A stretch of DNA of 17,632 bases from an uncultured Sphingomonadaceae bacterium (GTDB taxonomy: Bacteria; Pseudomonadota; Alphaproteobacteria; Sphingomonadales; Sphingomonadaceae). Below, piece by piece: positions 14,716 through 17,632 of this stretch. The translations under genes were made by a program, and so were the position numbers. The notes beneath the pieces are model-generated. The model did no database searches, had not been told where the DNA came from, and saw only the letters and a program-made list of their open reading frames with translations. Positions within the stretch are counted from its first letter, which is position 1. Each line of letters opens with the position of its first letter. The stretch covers positions 1-17,632 of the forward strand of contig CAMLGC010000052.1 in NCBI GenBank assembly GCA_946479505.1, in the 5' to 3' direction.

Positions 14716-15968
14716 ATTAACGCCCCGCCGCGCATCGGCTGGAGCCGCCCGCGCGCGAGGCTGCGCCACAGCCATTCGGCGGGGCCGTAGCGGAAGCGCT
14801 CCAGCCACGGCTTGGACCAGAGCAGGATCAGCGCCCAGACGAGGAGCACGATGCCGGTGAGCTCGAATCGCGAGAAGCGCCCGTACAGGCCGATGCCATA
14901 GCCGTAGAACAGGGTGGTGCAGACGATCGTCGTGCCGAGATAGTTGGAAAACGCCATCCGTCCTGCGGCTGCGACCCAGTCCGCGAGCCCATGGCCAGGC
15001 CGCAGCAGCAGGACGATGAGGCACGCCCAGCCGGCGATCATCACCGGCCGGATCGGCTCGGACCAGACGATGGTCGCCGCCAGCACCGATCCCATGTCGA
15101 AGCCGTGCCCGATCGGGATCAGCGCGAGCAGCGCATAAGCGGGCACGCCGATCCCGAACCCGATCGCGGCGCCGCGCCGGTACCAGGCGCGCGGCCAGTC
15201 GCCCGTCAGCATCCCCGAGCGCAGCCCCGCCATGCCCAGCAGCATGTAGGCGAGCGTCTCCATCCCGAGGAAGAAGAAGGTCTGCACCGGAATGCCTCGT
15301 GCATGCGGCCAGCGCTGCGCCACCACCTCGGCATAGCCCGAGCGATGGGCGGCGACGTCGCGTACGATCTCGTCGCGTGGCGGCACACCGAAGCTGCGTC
15401 GATACGCATCATGCATGCGGACATCGCCGGCGGTCGGGGCACCGCCCCGCACCGTCGCCTCGTTTGCATCGAAGCCTTGCTGCACCTGGAAAACGAGCGC
15501 GAACTCCAACGCGAGCAGCAGCACCGCCGTGGCGACGAGCTGGTGCGACGCGAACCGCCGGAAGAACCAGGCGAGTGCGCCGATCAGCGCATAATGATGA
15601 AGGATGTCGCCCCACCACAAGAGCGCGAGATGCGCGACGCCGAGCACGAATAGCCAGAACATCCGCGCGAAATGGATGCGTGCGGCGTTCTCGCCTTTTG
15701 CCGTCGCGCGCTCGATCACGAGCAGCATCGACGCCCCGAACAGGAACGAGAACAGCCCGCGCATCTTGCCGTCGACGAAGACGAAATCAATGAACCACGT
15801 CGCGAGATCGGTGCCGGAGTGTCCGCCATAGGCGGCGGGGTTCATGTACGCGGCCTCGGGCAGTGCGAAGCCGATCACGTTCATCACGAGAATGCCCATC
15901 ACCGCGACTCCGCGGATGATGTCGAGCGTCGCGATGCGGTCGTTTTGCGAGGCGGGAGCGGCATTCAC
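14697..15968 (-). CDS. DUF418-family integral membrane protein
   Basis: This is a polytopic membrane protein of 423 residues with about ten hydrophobic segments. The start RIATLDIIRGVAVMGILVMN and the C-terminal YGPAEWLWRSL are the two best-known signatures of the DUF418 family, whose members resemble membrane acyltransferases in layout but have no established reaction. I chose the GTG at 15968, ten residues before the conserved RIATLD; an ATG at 16058 would add 30 polar residues and start upstream of a palindrome that looks like promoter DNA. No good ribosome site is seen for either, so the start is uncertain. The last codons carry one of the palindromes of the bfd control region, and the TAA stop codon is 59 bases before bfd. 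Confidence 0.85.
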   Translation of the reverse strand: MNAAPASQNDRIATLDIIRGVAVMGILVMNVIGFALPEAAYMNPAAYGGHSGTDLATWFIDFVFVDGKMRGLFSFLFGASMLLVIERATAKGENAARIHFARMFWLFVLGVAHLALLWWGDILHHYALIGALAWFFRRFASHQLVATAVLLLALEFALVFQVQQGFDANEATVRGGAPTAGDVRMHDAYRRSFGVPPRDEIVRDVAAHRSGYAEVVAQRWPHARGIPVQTFFFLGMETLAYMLLGMAGLRSGMLTGDWPRAWYRRGAAIGFGIGVPAYALLALIPIGHGFDMGSVLAATIVWSEPIRPVMIAGWACLIVLLLRPGHGLADWVAAAGRMAFSNYLGTTIVCTTLFYGYGIGLYGRFSRFELTGIVLLVWALILLWSKPWLERFRYGPAEWLWRSLARGRLQPMRGGALIATRSQ

Positions 15969-15989
15969 GTGCGACGCGCAGGTGCGGCG

Positions 15990-16003
15990 AAGTTGACTAA
16001 CTT
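15990..16003. promoter_or_regulatory. Palindrome AAGTT-GACT-AACTT upstream of the DUF418 gene
   Basis: A perfect inverted repeat with five-base arms lies 21 bases before the chosen GTG start, in locally A/T-rich DNA. Its size and position suit an operator for a dimeric regulator. No specific regulator can be named. It belongs to the 15969-16351 gap, which holds no gene. Confidence 0.35.
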
Positions 16004-16135
16004 GATTGTTGCGCGGGGGGAGCTGCCGAGCATCTGTCGGCGCATTTGCGACCGCCACTGTGCTGCCAAACGTCGCGTCAGCTCTGACTTTCCCTGGGAT
16101 CGAACGGATATCGCGCGCTGGCGCTGACGGATGGT

Positions 16136-16163
16136 TGGATGTCGGGACAAGTTCGGCATGACG
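16136..16163. repeat. REP-like palindrome, family A, copy 2
   Basis: This 28-base unit matches the one at 11778-11805 at most positions. Its arms (16139-16146 and 16152-16159) pair only with G-U pairs, so it is a decayed copy. It stands 32 bases from a family B element, in the DUF418-purL gap. Confidence 0.6.
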
Positions 16164-16195
16164 GTGCCCGAGTCAACTTCCGATAGGTGGCGGTG

Positions 16196-16267
16196 CTCCC
16201 GCGAAGGCGGGAGCCCAGCGATATCGAGCGTGACGCTTGCGATTCTGGGTTCCCGCCGTCGCGGGAA
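16196..16267. repeat. REP-like inverted repeat, family B, copy 2
   Basis: Arms 16196-16218 and 16245-16267 are imperfect reverse complements with a 26-base middle. The left arm differs from that at 1443-1465 by one base (GCGAAGGC for GCGGAGGC). The right arm matches 1467-1489 less well. The element lies downstream of purL and contains no open reading frame of interest. Confidence 0.75.
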
Positions 16268-16351
16268 CACAATGAAGCAAATTTGCGCTCGACGGCTCAT
16301 GCCCGCATTGTGGCACGAGGGCGGGCTTGTAGGACAGCCGTTAAGGCCGAC

Positions 16352-17632
16352 TCAGGCGAGTGCCGAATCGGCTCCCATCAGCGTCGGGAAGAAGCCTTCG
16401 TGCGCGGTGCGCAACTCGTCGAGGGTGACGCAGTAATCGCCTTTGGCAAGCTCGAAGATCAGCCTTTTACCCGCCGTCCGGCCGATCGCCTCGACATCGA
16501 CGCCGGCTGCATCGGCACCGGCAAGGAAGTCGATCAGCGCGGCGTCATCGACGGTGGCGAGGTAGAGGCCTTGATCCTCGGCGAAGAACTGCTTGGAGAT
16601 GCAGCCCGGCCCGGCGGGCTGGATCAGCGCACCGATATTGCCCGCGAGCGCCATCTCGGCGATCGTGACCGCGAGCCCGCCATCGGAGACATCGTGGACC
16701 GCGGTAAGCGCGCCCGCTCGAATCTGCGCACGGACGAAATCGCCTGTGCGGCGTTCGACGGCGAGATCGACCGGCGGCGGCGGGCCAGCATCGCGGCCCT
16801 CGCGGCCGTGCACCTCGCGCAGCCAGAGCGACTGGCCGAGATGCCCGCCGCGCGTGCCGATCACGACGATCACGTCGCCCGCACCCTTGAAGCCGATCGT
16901 CACGGATTTGGACCAGTCGTCGAGCAATCCGACGCCGCCGATCGCTGGCGTGGGGAGAATGGCGGAGCCGCTGCCGTCGTCGTTCTTGGTCTCGTTGTAG
17001 AGCGAGACGTTGCCCGACACGATCGGGAAATCGAGCGCCGCGCACGCCTCGGCCATGCCCTCGATGCAGCCGACGAACTGGCCCATGATCTCGGGCCGCT
17101 GCGGGTTGCCGAAATTCATGCAGTCGGTGGTGGCGAGCGGTTTCGCGCCGACCGCGGTCAGGTTGCGCCATGCCTCCGCAATCGCCTGCCGCCCGCCCTC
17201 GATCGGGTCGGCGAAGCAGTAACGCGGGGTGCAATCGGTGGTGATCGCAAGCCCCTTGTCGGTCCCGTGAACGCGCACCACCGCCGCGTCGCCGCCGGGC
17301 CGCTGCACGGTGTCGGCGCCGACCATGTGGTCGTATTGCTCCCAGATCCAACGACGCGAGGCGAGGTCGGGAGACGCCATCAGCGCCTTGAGGTCGGCCG
17401 CGAGGTCGGTCACGTCGGGGATATCGTGGAGCGGGGCGGGGGGCTCAGTGCGGGTCCACGGCCGATCGTAGCAGGGCGCATCGTCGGCAAGCGGGCCGAG
17501 CGGGATGTCGCACACCGTCTCGCCCTCGAACTTGAGGATCATTCGCCCGGTGTCCGTCACACGCCCGATGACGGCGAAATCGAGCTCCCACTTGCGGAAG
17601 ATCGCCTCGGCCTCGGCCTCGCGGCCGGGCTT
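16352..17632 (-). CDS. purL: Phosphoribosylformylglycinamidine synthase subunit PurL, C-terminal part (cut by the window edge)
   Basis: PurL carries out the ATP-dependent fourth step of purine synthesis, receiving ammonia from PurQ. The frame is open from the window edge (17632) to a TGA at 16354-16352, giving 426 residues, about the last 60 percent of a small-type PurL of about 735 residues. Visible motifs include RRWIWEQYDHMVGADTV, TDCTPRYCFADPIEGGRQAIAEAWRNL, ATTDCMNFGNPQRPE, VSGNVSLYNET and AVHDVSDGGLAVTIAEMA, all typical of the small PurL used with separate PurQ and PurS. A GTG at 17560 is internal: coding continues upstream with EAIFRKWELDFAVIGRVTDTG. The 3' side faces the repeat-filled gap; a hairpin GCCCGC/GCGGGC at 16301-16326 has no T-run. 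Confidence 0.96.
   Translation of the reverse strand, partial: KPGREAEAEAIFRKWELDFAVIGRVTDTGRMILKFEGETVCDIPLGPLADDAPCYDRPWTRTEPPAPLHDIPDVTDLAADLKALMASPDLASRRWIWEQYDHMVGADTVQRPGGDAAVVRVHGTDKGLAITTDCTPRYCFADPIEGGRQAIAEAWRNLTAVGAKPLATTDCMNFGNPQRPEIMGQFVGCIEGMAEACAALDFPIVSGNVSLYNETKNDDGSGSAILPTPAIGGVGLLDDWSKSVTIGFKGAGDVIVVIGTRGGHLGQSLWLREVHGREGRDAGPPPPVDLAVERRTGDFVRAQIRAGALTAVHDVSDGGLAVTIAEMALAGNIGALIQPAGPGCISKQFFAEDQGLYLATVDDAALIDFLAGADAAGVDVEAIGRTAGKRLIFELAKGDYCVTLDELRTAHEGFFPTLMGADSALA

Noticed and set aside
14991..15653. 220-codon plus-strand frame inside the DUF418 gene
   Set aside because: Very rich in Arg, His and Glu with no hydrophobic core; the minus strand encodes clear membrane helices and family signatures.
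16277..16286. Palindrome GCAAATTTGC downstream of purL
   Set aside because: Only ten bases, located at the 3' side of both neighbours and not near any promoter-like sequence, so an operator role is not supported.

Overview
The window looks like a chromosomal segment of a high-GC alphaproteobacterium of the Sphingomonas type. The evidence is the style of the proteins (RpoA with the alphaproteobacterial N-terminus, the long PanB, the YfgM/BamB/Der cluster), the strong G/C bias at third codon positions, and short palindromic repeats of the kind scattered through sphingomonad genomes. No tRNA, rRNA, insertion sequence, prophage or CRISPR array is visible. Most of the window is housekeeping DNA; the less ordinary material lies in the spacers and in a few small genes.

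Layout. Positions 1-2100 hold the end of the alpha operon, rpsK (partial) - rpoA - rplQ, closed by a good intrinsic terminator. A second terminator-like hairpin lies between rpsK and rpoA, and the rpoA-rplQ spacer is packed with inverted repeats. Next come a cytoplasmic prolyl oligopeptidase (2152-4215) and guaA (4261-5820). guaA converges on a membrane PAP2/inositolphosphotransferase-type protein (5925-7004, minus), with a two-copy tandem repeat lying between and partly inside their 3' ends. Positions 7100-8615 carry a YffB/ArsC-family protein, a small four-helix membrane protein, and, on the minus strand, an overlapping pair made of a four-helix membrane protein and a 71-residue XRE regulator. 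The promoter of this pair carries three copies of TCATGT exactly 21 bp apart. panB follows (8741-9616), then the outer-membrane/ribosome assembly cluster yfgM-like - bamB - der (9684-13188) and a stand-alone Hpt phosphotransfer protein (13286-13708).

On the minus strand lie the iron-storage genes bfd (56 codons, 14468-14638) and bfr (13888-14370). Related TGCGA-N5-TCGCA palindromes sit at the bfd promoter and upstream of bfr. Further right are a DUF418 membrane protein (14697-15968), a 383-base gene-free stretch filled with repeats, and the C-terminal part of purL running off the right edge.

How the genes relate. rpsK/rpoA/rplQ supply the translation and transcription machinery; guaA and purL belong to purine synthesis and panB to pantothenate/CoA synthesis; the YfgM-like protein, BamB and Der link envelope protein traffic with ribosome maturation; Bfd releases iron stored by Bfr. 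I see no clear defence or secondary-metabolism system. The best candidate for something undescribed is the XRE/membrane-protein pair with its helically phased operator.
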